The notes under the pieces were generated by a model that did no database searches, was not told where the DNA came from, and worked only from the letters and a program-made list of their open reading frames with translations. The position numbers and the translations under genes are program-made. Shown piece after piece: positions 14,870-23,009 of a stretch of DNA of 34,341 nt (positions are counted from its first letter, which is position 1; every line of letters starts with the position of its first letter). The DNA comes from Chloroflexi bacterium GWC2_73_18 (lineage in GTDB: Bacteria > Chloroflexota > Limnocylindria > Limnocylindrales > CSP1-4), in NCBI GenBank assembly GCA_001794945.1, contig MGMJ01000007.1, positions 1 to 34,341 of the forward strand, read 5' to 3'.

Positions 14870-17800
14870 ATGTTGGTGCCGCGCAGGCTCGCATCGCCCC
14901 CCCGTCCCCGGTCCGGCGCCCGGTGGCGCCACCCTTCCGGTCTCGCCGCTGGACTCTTCCTGGTCGTCGCCCTCGCCCTCGCGGAGGGCGCGCTGGCGAC
15001 CTCGACGCCCGTGCTCGACGGCTACCGCGACTTTGCCTACGGCGGCGGGGCGAGCCGCGCCACCGCAGACAAGCCGCAGTCGAAGCTGTGGTACGCCCAC
15101 GGGTCCTGGTGGGGCGGCCTGTTCAGCACATCCTCCGAGTACCGCATCTACCGCTTCAACGCGGGGACCCAGACCTGGACCGACACCGGCGTGGCGGTCG
15201 ACACGCGCGACAAGTCGCACGCCGACTACCTCTACGACGCCGCGGCCGACCTGCTCTACGTCGTCTCGGTCGGCGCGGCGTCCGGTACCCTCACCTGCCC
15301 GAACGCCGGCACGACGGACGACCTGCGCGTCTACCGTCTCCACTACGACACGGGCACGAGCACGTTCGTGGGCGACCCGGGGTTCCCGGTCACGATCGGG
15401 GACTGCGGTCCCGCCACCGCTACCATCGCCAGGGACTCGACCGGCAAGCTGTGGGTCACCTACCCGCAGGGCACCGACGTGATGGTCACCCACTCGACCA
15501 CCGACGACCTGACCTGGGCGGTGCCCTTCGTCCTCCCGACCCAGGCCGAACCGCTCGATCCGAACCGCCCCGACATCTCGGCCATCATCGCCTTCGGCGG
15601 CGACACGGTCGGGATCATGTGGAGCAACCACGCGACCAGCCCCACGGCGATGCGCTTCTCCGTCCACAACGACGGGGATCCCGAGACGACCTGGCAGCCG
15701 GCGGAGACGGCGGTCGGCGACGGGGAGATGGCCGACAACCACATCAACCTCAAGACCGACAGCGCGGGCCGGGTCTACGCGGTCACCAAGACCGGCAAGG
15801 ACACCACGAACCCCAACCCGGCCGCCCAGGCGCAGCCGCTCATCCTCCTCCTGCGGCGCTCGGCCGCCGGTGTCTGGGACGCCAATCCCCACATCGTTTC
15901 CCGGGTCCGCGACCTTCACACCCGGCCGCAGCTCGTCATCGACGAGGAGCTCGGCGCCGTCTACGTCTTCATGGCCGCCCCGAACGGCGGGGGGACGGTC
16001 TACCTGAAGTCCGCCCCGCTCAGCGGTCCCGGCGCCCTCACCTTCGCCGAGGGCATGGGAACGCCGTTCATCAGGAGCGCCACCGACGTCAACATCGACG
16101 ACGTGACGACGATGAAGCAGAACGTCGACGCCAGCACGGACATCCTGGTGGAGGCCTCGGACCGCGTCACCAAGTGGTACCTGCACGGGTTCCTGGGCCT
16201 GGCAGCCAGCGACGCGGCTCCGCCGGCGCCCGTGCCGCCCGCCCCGGAGGTCAACGCAGGAGCCACGGCCACGAACATCACGACCGTCAGCGTCGACGTG
16301 ACCGCGACCGACCCGGGGAGCGGCGTGAGCCAGGTCCGGCTCGCCAACTCGAGCGCCATGTCCGGCGACCAGCTCACCTCGGGGACGACGTACGCGTACA
16401 CGACGCCGGTCTCCTGGACCCTCACCCCGGCGACCCCCGACGGCCTGCGCACCGTCTACGTGCAGTGGCGCGACAGCGTCGGCAACTGGTCGACCGTCTC
16501 CTCCGACGCGATCACCCTCGACACGACGCCGCCCAGCGGAACGGTTTCCGTCAACGGCGGCGCGAGCGCGACCAACGACCCGAGCGTCAGCGTGGCCGTG
16601 CCCTCGGCGGACGGCGATGTCGCCAACGTGCGCCTCTCCAACACGGCCGCCACCTCGGCCGGCGTGCTGACCGACGGGACGACCTTCGCCTACGCCACGC
16701 CGCAGGCCTGGACGCTCGCCGCCGGTGCCGACGGGACGCGCACCGTCTACGTGCAGTGGCAGGACACCGTCGGCAACTGGTCGGGCGTCTCCTCCGACGC
16801 GATCGCCCTCGACACGACTCCGGCCGATGGGACCGTCTCGATCGACGCCGGGGCGGCCTACACGACCGACACCGGCGTCAGCGTCGCCGTCTCCTCGGGC
16901 GACGCTGACGTGGCGAGCGTGCGCCTCTCGAACACGCCCGACACGACCGACGGCCTCCTCACCGACGGCACCACCTTCGCCTACGCAACTCCCCAGGCCT
17001 GGACGCTCGCCGCCGGGGCCGACGGTGAGCGCACCGTCTACGTCCAGTGGCGCGACGCCACCGGCAACTGGTCGGCCGTCTCTTCCGACGCGATCACCCT
17101 CGACACGGCGGCGCCCAGCGGCGCCGTCTCCATCAACGGCGGCGCACCGCTGACGAGCAGCACCGGCGTCAGCGTCGCCGTCCCGGCGACCGACGCGGGG
17201 AGCGGCGTGGCCAACGTCCGTCTCTCCAACACGGCCACCACCGCGGCCGGCCTGCTGACCGACGGCACCACCTTCGCTTACGCCACGCCGCAGGCCTGGA
17301 CGCTCGCCGCCGGCGCGGACGGGACGCGCACCGTCTACGTCCAGTGGCAGGACGGCGCCGGCAACTGGTCGGGCGTCTCGTCCGACGCGATCACCCTCGA
17401 CACGGTCGCCCCGAGCGGGACGGTCGCCATCAACGGCGGCGTCGCCTGGACGACGAGCCGCTCGGTGACGCTCTCGGTGCCGGCCTCCGACGCGACCGGG
17501 ACCGTCACCCGGGTCCGCATCAAGAACTCCAACGACTTCGCCACTGCGGTCGAGCGCCCCTACGCCCCGACCCAGCCCTGGACCCTGTTGTCGGGGGCCG
17601 ACGGGACCAGGACCGTCTACGTCTGGTGGAAGGACGACACGAATCACTGGTCGCCCGTCGCGACGTCCGACTCGATCATCCTCGACACCGTCCCGCCGAA
17701 CGGCAGCGTCCTGGTCAACGGCGGCGCCGCCTGGACGAACCGCCGCGCCGTCAGCGTCGCCGTCTCGGCGACCGATGCCAGGAGCGGCGTCACCAGCGTG

Positions 17801-18649
17801 CGTCTCTCCAACACGGCGACGACCTCCGGCGGCCTGCTGACCGACGGGACGAACTTCACCTACGCCACCCCGCGGGCCTGGACCCTCGCCGCCGGGGCCG
17901 ACGGCGTGCGCACCGTCTACGTCCAGTGGCGCGACGGCGCCGGCAACTGGTCGGCGGCGAAGAGCGACACGATCACCCTGGACACCGGGCTCCCGACCGC
18001 GGTCGCCCCGACGCAGCGGTTGCTGCGCCTCGCCCAGCTGGGGCTGACCACCGTGCCGGTCCGGCTCGCCTGGTCGGGCAGCGACTCGCTCAGCGGCATC
18101 GCCAGCTACCAGCTGCAGCAGAGTACGGACGGCAGCGCCTACGCGGCCGTGCCGCTTCCGACGCCGGCCCGGACCTGGCTGGATCGCTCACTCGCGCCGG
18201 GGCACTGGTATCGCTTCCGCGTCCGCGACTTCGACCGGGCGGGGAACGTGAGTGCCTGGGCCTACGGAACCGGCTTCCGGCTCCCCCTCTACCAGGAGTC
18301 GAGCAGCGCCATCCACTACACCGGCGTCTGGCACCCGCAGTCCGCGGCCAGCGCGTCGGGCGGTGCCCTCACGTACACGACGGCGGCGGGCGCCGAGGCG
18401 AGCTTCACCTCCTCCGGGCGGACGATCGCCTGGGTCAGCCCGATCGGGCCGACCCGGGGCAAGGTCAAGGTCTACATCGACGGCGTCTACGCCGGGACGG
18501 TCGACCTCTACTCCGCCACCGCGATCCCGCGGACGATCGTGTTCGTCCGCGCCTGGACGGACGTCGGTACCCACACCATCGTGCTGCGGAACGTCGGTAC
18601 GGCGGGCCGTCCGCGCGCCGATCTCGACGCCTTCGTGCTGTTCCGGTAG
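14870..18649 (+). CDS. Large secreted protein: propeller-like domain, six Ig-like repeats, Fn3-like and C-terminal binding-like module
   Basis: This 1259-residue protein starts at an ATG seven bases after GGGAG. A signal peptide with a hydrophobic core at about 26-40 precedes ALA-TS near 43/44. Residues about 50-445 form a repeat domain that begins SKLWYAHGSWWGGLFS and ends IDDVTTMKQNVDASTDILV, with short Trp-rich strands (LWVTYP, VGIMWSN, YVFMAAP) suggesting a beta-propeller. Residues about 457-1040 hold six repeats of about 97 residues with VRLSNT, WTLAAGADG, RTVYVQW and GNWS. Then come an Fn3-like domain (LAPGHWYRFRVRDFD) and a last module (IGPTRGKVKVYIDGVY) shared with the lyase-like protein. 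It lacks LPXTG and PEP-CTERM signals. I infer a cell-surface or matrix protein binding the local polysaccharide. Confidence 0.82.
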   Translation: MLVPRRLASPPRPRSGARWRHPSGLAAGLFLVVALALAEGALATSTPVLDGYRDFAYGGGASRATADKPQSKLWYAHGSWWGGLFSTSSEYRIYRFNAGTQTWTDTGVAVDTRDKSHADYLYDAAADLLYVVSVGAASGTLTCPNAGTTDDLRVYRLHYDTGTSTFVGDPGFPVTIGDCGPATATIARDSTGKLWVTYPQGTDVMVTHSTTDDLTWAVPFVLPTQAEPLDPNRPDISAIIAFGGDTVGIMWSNHATSPTAMRFSVHNDGDPETTWQPAETAVGDGEMADNHINLKTDSAGRVYAVTKTGKDTTNPNPAAQAQPLILLLRRSAAGVWDANPHIVSRVRDLHTRPQLVIDEELGAVYVFMAAPNGGGTVYLKSAPLSGPGALTFAEGMGTPFIRSATDVNIDDVTTMKQNVDASTDILVEASDRVTKWYLHGFLGLAASDAAPPAPVPPAPEVNAGATATNITTVSVDVTATDPGSGVSQVRLANSSAMSGDQLTSGTTYAYTTPVSWTLTPATPDGLRTVYVQWRDSVGNWSTVSSDAITLDTTPPSGTVSVNGGASATNDPSVSVAVPSADGDVANVRLSNTAATSAGVLTDGTTFAYATPQAWTLAAGADGTRTVYVQWQDTVGNWSGVSSDAIALDTTPADGTVSIDAGAAYTTDTGVSVAVSSGDADVASVRLSNTPDTTDGLLTDGTTFAYATPQAWTLAAGADGERTVYVQWRDATGNWSAVSSDAITLDTAAPSGAVSINGGAPLTSSTGVSVAVPATDAGSGVANVRLSNTATTAAGLLTDGTTFAYATPQAWTLAAGADGTRTVYVQWQDGAGNWSGVSSDAITLDTVAPSGTVAINGGVAWTTSRSVTLSVPASDATGTVTRVRIKNSNDFATAVERPYAPTQPWTLLSGADGTRTVYVWWKDDTNHWSPVATSDSIILDTVPPNGSVLVNGGAAWTNRRAVSVAVSATDARSGVTSVRLSNTATTSGGLLTDGTNFTYATPRAWTLAAGADGVRTVYVQWRDGAGNWSAAKSDTITLDTGLPTAVAPTQRLLRLAQLGLTTVPVRLAWSGSDSLSGIASYQLQQSTDGSAYAAVPLPTPARTWLDRSLAPGHWYRFRVRDFDRAGNVSAWAYGTGFRLPLYQESSSAIHYTGVWHPQSAASASGGALTYTTAAGAEASFTSSGRTIAWVSPIGPTRGKVKVYIDGVYAGTVDLYSATAIPRTIVFVRAWTDVGTHTIVLRNVGTAGRPRADLDAFVLFR
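16240..17990 (+). repeat. Six tandem about 290-bp repeats encoding Ig-like domains
   Basis: Copies begin near 16240, 16528, 16819, 17110, 17407 and 17693. Copies 2, 3, 4 and 6 share runs such as TFAYATPQAWTLAAGADG with nearly the same codons, so duplication or gene conversion is recent. Copies 1 and 5 have diverged most. Confidence 0.88.
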
Positions 18650-18691
18650 TGCCGTAGACAGGCCGACGGCGCCGCGCTGAGCGGGAGATCG

Positions 18692-20668
18692 ATGCGTTCG
18701 AGCCGCCTGGTGCCGCTGGCGGTGGCGCTGTCGGCTGTCGCCGGGCTGGTCGGGATCGTCGTCCTGGCCGGGCTGCCGCGGTCGGGCGGGCGGGACTCGC
18801 CGCCGGTCTCGAACGGTGTCCCGTCTGAGGCCGCGGCCAGCCCGTCGCCCGCCCTGCGGGCCGTCAGCGTGCGCGACATGGCCTACGATCCGACCCGCGC
18901 GAAGGCCCCTGCGGGCGTGCGGCCACAGAGCAAGCTCTGGTTCACCGACGGCGCCTGGTGGGGCGACCTGGTCGACGCGGCCAGCGGGGAGGCGCACGTC
19001 TGGCGGCTCGACTGGGCGACCCAGGCGTGGATCGACACGGGGACCCTGATCGACGAGCGACCCTTCGCCCGCGCCGACTGCCTCTGGGACGGGAACCACC
19101 TCTACGTCGCCAGCGCGGGCTCGAAGCGCTACGCGAGTCACGGGGCGCGGATCCTCCGTTTCAGCTACGACCCCGGCCGCCAGCGCTACACGCTCGACCC
19201 GGACTTCCCGGTCACGATCACGACCTCCGGCGTCGACGGGCTGGTGCTGGCGAAGGACACGACGGGCACGCTGTGGGCCGCCTACCTGGCGGAGGGACGC
19301 CTGACCCTCCAGCGCTCGATGGGCGACGACCTGCACTGGGATGCCCCGTTCGTGCCCCCGGTGCCGGGGACCGCGGGGACCGTCGGCCAGGCCGGCCTGG
19401 TGGCCGCGGGCAGGTCGATCGGACTCCTCTGGAGCGAGCGGAGCGAAGACGTCCTCCGCTTCGCGACACACCGCGACGGCGCGCCGTCCGACACCTGGGA
19501 GGAGAGCAGCACGACCGTCCCGGGGCTCGCCAACGCCGACGCCGACCTCGATCTCCTGGCTATCGAGACCGCGACCGGGCCGCGGCTCTTCGCCGCGGTG
19601 CGAACGTCGCTCGACCGCGGCCCGGACCCGGGCCCTCTCTCACCGGAAGTCTTCCTCGTCGTGCGCGAGCCGGACGGGACGTGGCAGTCCTACCTCTATG
19701 GCCGCGTCATGGACCGTCATGCGCGTTCCGTACTGCTGATCGACGAAGACCGTGACGTTCTCTACCTCTTCGCCACCGCTCCGGCGCGCGGCGGAGCCAT
19801 CTTCATGAAGCGGACCTCGCTCGACAGGATCTCATTCGAGACCGGTCGGGGGACTCCGTTCGTGACCAGCGGGGCCGACCCCGCCATCGACGACGCGACC
19901 TCGACGAAGCAGGCGCTCGGCGCGGCGACAGGTCTCGTCGTCCTGGCCAACGACGACGGGACCGGGCGATACGTTCACGGTGCCATGAGCCTCGGCGGCC
20001 CGGCGCCGGGCGAGCCGCCAGGCGGCCCCGGCGTCTCGGCCAGACCGGGCACGGCGGCGAGCCCGTCCCCGGCGGTCGTCAACGACCTCATCCATGACAC
20101 CTTCGATCCGTGGGCCGTGGGCGGTCAGGTCGGGGCCGGCTGGGCGATGCCGTCGGGGGACGATGCGGGGACGCTTACCGTCGCGGCGCTCCCCTCGGAG
20201 GCCGACCGGAGCGCGCGGGCGCTGACCGGCGGAGCGACCGGCGACGTGCGCGCCTGCAAGGCCTTCGCGGAGGTCGCCGCCGGGTCGGTCACCGTCGAGG
20301 CCGACGTCCTCGTCCAGGGCCTCGGGAGCGCCGACGCGGTCGTCGCCGCCGTGCGTGGCAGCAGCGGCGACGCCGCCTCCCTCCGCTTCGGGCGCCACGG
20401 CACGATCGTCTACTACGATGGGGCGACGAAGGTCGACAGCGGTCGTCCGATCCGCGTCGGGAGCTGGTATCGGCTACGGGTGGACGTCCATCTCTCGACG
20501 AAGACCTATGACGCCGAGGTCCGCGACGGGAGCGCGACCCTGTTCCAGGCGACCGGTCTGCCGTTCCGGACCGCCTCGCTGGCGGCCGTCGGCGAGATCT
20601 GCTTCCAGACGTCCTCGGGCACCGGGGGGCTCGGCATCCTCTTCGACGACGTTCTCGTGCGGAGGTGA
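18692..20668 (+). CDS. Secreted or anchored propeller-like protein with C-terminal jelly-roll (LamG/DUF1080-like) domain
   Basis: This 658-residue paralogue starts at an ATG preceded by GGGAG. Residues 8-27 are hydrophobic (signal or anchor), followed by a Ser/Pro-rich linker. The propeller-like domain (about 58-440) opens SKLWFTDGAWWGDLVD and closes AIDDATSTKQALGAATGLVV, the same frame as its neighbours. After a Gly/Pro linker (about 445-475), residues 476-658 look like a concanavalin-type jelly roll: DTFDPW at the start, YYDGATKVDSGRPIRVGSWY in the middle and ILFDDVLVRR at the end, as in DUF1080/LamG-like domains that bind sugars. It lies 42 bp after the first propeller gene and 7 bp before the epimerase, so it is probably cotranscribed with both. 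Confidence 0.8.
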   Translation: MRSSRLVPLAVALSAVAGLVGIVVLAGLPRSGGRDSPPVSNGVPSEAAASPSPALRAVSVRDMAYDPTRAKAPAGVRPQSKLWFTDGAWWGDLVDAASGEAHVWRLDWATQAWIDTGTLIDERPFARADCLWDGNHLYVASAGSKRYASHGARILRFSYDPGRQRYTLDPDFPVTITTSGVDGLVLAKDTTGTLWAAYLAEGRLTLQRSMGDDLHWDAPFVPPVPGTAGTVGQAGLVAAGRSIGLLWSERSEDVLRFATHRDGAPSDTWEESSTTVPGLANADADLDLLAIETATGPRLFAAVRTSLDRGPDPGPLSPEVFLVVREPDGTWQSYLYGRVMDRHARSVLLIDEDRDVLYLFATAPARGGAIFMKRTSLDRISFETGRGTPFVTSGADPAIDDATSTKQALGAATGLVVLANDDGTGRYVHGAMSLGGPAPGEPPGGPGVSARPGTAASPSPAVVNDLIHDTFDPWAVGGQVGAGWAMPSGDDAGTLTVAALPSEADRSARALTGGATGDVRACKAFAEVAAGSVTVEADVLVQGLGSADAVVAAVRGSSGDAASLRFGRHGTIVYYDGATKVDSGRPIRVGSWYRLRVDVHLSTKTYDAEVRDGSATLFQATGLPFRTASLAAVGEICFQTSSGTGGLGILFDDVLVRR

Positions 20669-20670
20669 TC
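20661..20670 (+). promoter_or_regulatory. Exceptionally strong Shine-Dalgarno for the epimerase gene
   Basis: GGAGGTGATC is fully complementary to the 16S rRNA 3' tail and overlaps the stop codon of the upstream gene. It supports the ATG at 20676 and suggests translational reinitiation between the two genes. Confidence 0.8.
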
Positions 20671-20675
20671 GGACG

Positions 20676-21674
20676 ATGCGCATCCTGGTGACCGGGGCGG
20701 CCGGCTTCGTGGGTTCCCACCTCTGCGAGCATCTCCTTGCCGAGGGCCACGAGGTCGTCGGGCTCGACGGCTTCATCGAGTCCTACCCCCGTGCGATCAA
20801 GGAGCGGAACCTGGCCGGGATGGGCAGCCATCCCCGCTTCACGTTCCACGAACTGGACCTGCGCACGGACCGCCTCGAGCCGAGCCTGGAGGGGGTCGAG
20901 GCGGTCGTCAACGAGGCGGCCATGGCCGGCCTCTCGCGCAGTTGGAGCGAGATGGAGCTCTACACGGGCTGCAATCTGCTGGCCGTGCGGCGGCTCGTCG
21001 ATGCCTGCCGCGCCCAGGGGGTCCGCCGCTTCCTGCAGATCTCGACCTCCTCCGTCTACGGGGTGGAGGCGGCGGGCGACGAGTCGATCCTCACCCGGCC
21101 CGTCTCGCCCTACGGCGTCACCAAGCTGGCGGCCGAGCATCTCGTGCTGGCATACGTCGACGCCTTCGGGTTCCCCGCCGCGATCCTGCGCTACTTCTCG
21201 ATCTACGGCCCACGTCAGCGGCCGGACATGGCCTACCACATCTTCATCGAGGCGCTGCGCGCCGGCCGGCCGATCACGGTCTACGGCGACGGCAGGCAAT
21301 CCCGCTCGAACACCTTCGTGACCGATTGTGTGCGGGGCACGGTCCAGGCGCTCGGCGGGGCCGAGACCGGCGAGGTCTACAACATCGGGGGCGGCGAGGT
21401 GATCACCCTGGCGGAGGCGATCGAGATCACGGCCGATGCGCTCGGGGTGCGACCGGTCGTGCGCCACGAGCCGGCGCGGCCGGGCGACCAGCGGCACACG
21501 CGGGCGGACACGACGAAGGCTCGGCTGGCCTTCGGCTACCGCCCCGCGGTGAGTCCCCGGGAGGGGCTGCGGGTCCAGGTGGACTGGCACCTCTCGGGGG
21601 GCACGCGTGCGGGCGCCGAACTCAGGCCCCCGACCCCTTCAAGACGGCCATCGCCGTCCACCACAGGATCTTGA
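20676..21674 (+). CDS. NAD-dependent sugar-nucleotide epimerase/dehydratase (extended SDR)
   Basis: This 332-residue extended SDR begins with the dinucleotide motif GAAGFVG at 7-13. It has ISTSSVYG around 122-129 and YGVTK at 146-150 (catalytic Tyr146, Lys150), then RYFSIYGPRQRPDMA, typical of NDP-sugar 4-epimerases and dehydratases. It probably acts on a UDP- or dTDP-sugar feeding the polysaccharide; with UDP-glucose dehydrogenase nearby, a UDP-glucuronate 4-epimerase or decarboxylase is plausible, but the subgroup is not settled by sequence. The last about 25 residues are basic and Pro-rich, lie beyond the usual fold end, and overlap the convergent sugar transferase gene by 53 bp. Confidence 0.88.
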   Translation: MRILVTGAAGFVGSHLCEHLLAEGHEVVGLDGFIESYPRAIKERNLAGMGSHPRFTFHELDLRTDRLEPSLEGVEAVVNEAAMAGLSRSWSEMELYTGCNLLAVRRLVDACRAQGVRRFLQISTSSVYGVEAAGDESILTRPVSPYGVTKLAAEHLVLAYVDAFGFPAAILRYFSIYGPRQRPDMAYHIFIEALRAGRPITVYGDGRQSRSNTFVTDCVRGTVQALGGAETGEVYNIGGGEVITLAEAIEITADALGVRPVVRHEPARPGDQRHTRADTTKARLAFGYRPAVSPREGLRVQVDWHLSGGTRAGAELRPPTPSRRPSPSTTGS

Positions 21675-22245
21675 GATCGAGGGCGAAGGACATCTCCTCG
21701 ATGTAGCGGATGTCGAGGCGCAGGCGCTCGTCGAAGGTCATGGCATTGCGCCCCTTCACCTGCCAGAGGCCCGTGATCCCCGGGGGGACCTCCAGCCGCT
21801 TCGTGTGCCAGAGCGCGTACGCGCTCGGGGCGAAGGAGGTCGGGCGCGGCCCGACAAGCGACATCTCGCCGCGCAGCACGTTGATGAACTGCGGTAGCTC
21901 GTCGAGGCTGGTGCGCCGCAGGAAGCCACCGACGCGCGTGATGCGCGGGTCGTTGGGGATCTTGAAGTCAGGCGGCGGCAGCACGTTGAGGTGAGCCAGG
22001 GTCGACTTCAGCTCCTCGGCGTTCCGAACCATGGTGCGGAACTTGAAGATGGGGAAGCGGACGCCGTGCTGGCCGGTTCGCTGCTGGGCGAAGACGATCG
22101 GTCCGGGCGAATCGAGACGGATGGCGATGGCGCAGAGCGCCATGAGCGGCGCCACGATCGGCAGGAGGGAAAGGCATAGCACCAGGTCGAAGAGGCGCTT
22201 GGTCGACATGTAGCCGCGAGGGGCGCCCGGCATCCAGACCGTCAA
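21622..22245 (-). CDS. Initiating sugar-phosphate transferase (bacterial sugar transferase family)
   Basis: This 207-residue membrane enzyme transfers a sugar-1-phosphate from a UDP-sugar to undecaprenyl phosphate, the first step of repeat-unit synthesis. It has KRLFDLV near 16-22, a hydrophobic segment (about 20-42), [15 protein letters not shown], then [21 protein letters not shown] spanning the catalytic region, and [13 protein letters not shown]. It is the short form, lacking the four-helix and CoA-binding-like N-terminus of WcaJ/WbaP proteins. The start is TTG at 22245, overlapping the upstream stop as TTGA; ATG at 22233 or 22209 could also serve. It is coupled to the degenerate GGDEF protein, which suggests that this committed step is the regulated one. 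Confidence 0.9.
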   Translation of the reverse strand: MTVWMPGAPRGYMSTKRLFDLVLCLSLLPIVAPLMALCAIAIRLDSPGPIVFAQQRTGQHGVRFPIFKFRTMVRNAEELKSTLAHLNVLPPPDFKIPNDPRITRVGGFLRRTSLDELPQFINVLRGEMSLVGPRPTSFAPSAYALWHTKRLEVPPGITGLWQVKGRNAMTFDERLRLDIRYIEEMSFALDLKILWWTAMAVLKGSGA

Positions 22246-22922
22246 CCGAGGCGCTCGCCGCTGGCGGCCCCCGGGTCGCGATCGGTGAAGGAGGTGGCAG
22301 CTCCCGCCAGCTCAGGGAGGCGCGCCGAGCGGAAGGGGATCGGGTGAGCGCTCTCCGCGGGTCGGTCGAGGGCCGCGATCAGCGCGCCGCTGGTGAGTCC
22401 GTCGTCGGGGAAGGCCGCCAGCCGCACGCGATCGGGCATCGGCAGGCGTGTTTCCACCTGGAGACGAGCGATCAGGGCCTCGCCCCGCCCACGGTCCGTT
22501 TCGGGGAGGAGGAGGAAGACCCTCTCGCCCTCGGCCCAGGTTCGATCGGCGCTCCGGAGGACCGAACCGAAGGCGAGCGCGGCTGCCTCGGCCGGGCGCG
22601 GATCATGCGTCGGCGCGGACGGCGCCCCCGCTGCCCAGGGAACACGCACGATGGCCATCGGATGGGCGTGGCGGCGGCTTCGGTCGAGCTCCCGATCGAA
22701 CTCGATCCAGCCGATTCGCGCGTCGGCGAGGGTGCCCCGCGCGCGGCGGGGCCTTGCCGGTGGTCGGGTCGCCACGAAGCCGATGGCCACGATGATGAGC
22801 ACGCCGATCACGACCACGACCACGAGCCGATCCGGCGAGCCGCCCTGCGCCCCGATCTGGTAGCCGATGACGCCGGCGACGAGCGCCGTCGCGAGCACCG
22901 TCAGCACCCCCCGCGAGCCCAC
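22242..22922 (-). CDS. Membrane protein with degenerate GGDEF domain retaining the c-di-GMP I-site
   Basis: This 226-residue protein starts at a GTG five bases after GGAGGAGG. Two hydrophobic segments (about 5-24 and 32-51) precede a cytoplasmic domain of about 150 residues. That domain matches a GGDEF fold in outline: FDRELDRSRRHAHPMAIVRV, then RSAD at 123-126, five residues, then GERVF at 132-136 where GGDEF should be, then LLLPETD. The active-site Gly-Gly-Asp/Glu is lost, but the RxxD motif keeps the exact I-site spacing. This is the pattern of c-di-GMP receptors such as PelD. Placed between UDP-glucose dehydrogenase and the initiating transferase, it probably tunes polysaccharide output. 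Binding is inferred, not shown. Confidence 0.75.
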   Translation of the reverse strand: MGSRGVLTVLATALVAGVIGYQIGAQGGSPDRLVVVVVIGVLIIVAIGFVATRPPARPRRARGTLADARIGWIEFDRELDRSRRHAHPMAIVRVPWAAGAPSAPTHDPRPAEAAALAFGSVLRSADRTWAEGERVFLLLPETDRGRGEALIARLQVETRLPMPDRVRLAAFPDDGLTSGALIAALDRPAESAHPIPFRSARLPELAGAATSFTDRDPGAASGERLG

Positions 22923-22927
22923 TCCGC

Positions 22928-22935
22928 CCTCCTCC
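22928..22935 (-). promoter_or_regulatory. Strong Shine-Dalgarno deciding the GTG start at 22922
   Basis: The complement reads GGAGGAGG with five bases to GTG. It fixes the start of the degenerate GGDEF protein and implies efficient translation despite the non-ATG codon. Confidence 0.7.
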
Positions 22936-23009
22936 AGGCTTCACCCTCCGTGGCTACGTTGATGGCACTTTCGTTCGGGGTGGGCCGCTCCATCGATGGC
23001 AGCGCCAGC

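Noticed and set aside
14729-17647. 972-codon minus-strand frame opposite the first propeller gene
   Set aside because: Its apparent repeats are only the reverse reading of the Ig-like repeats; composition is Gly/Arg/Val/Asp and no start or domain supports it.
16240-17990. CRISPR-like repeat array
   Set aside because: Repeats are about 290 bp, contiguous, in frame and protein-coding, with no short repeats separated by unique spacers.
22923-23009. Riboswitch or promoter between the dehydrogenase and the degenerate GGDEF gene
   Set aside because: The 87-bp gap has CGAAAG-type sequence but no matching stems and no paired promoter boxes; it reads as an ordinary operon spacer with a strong ribosome-binding site.
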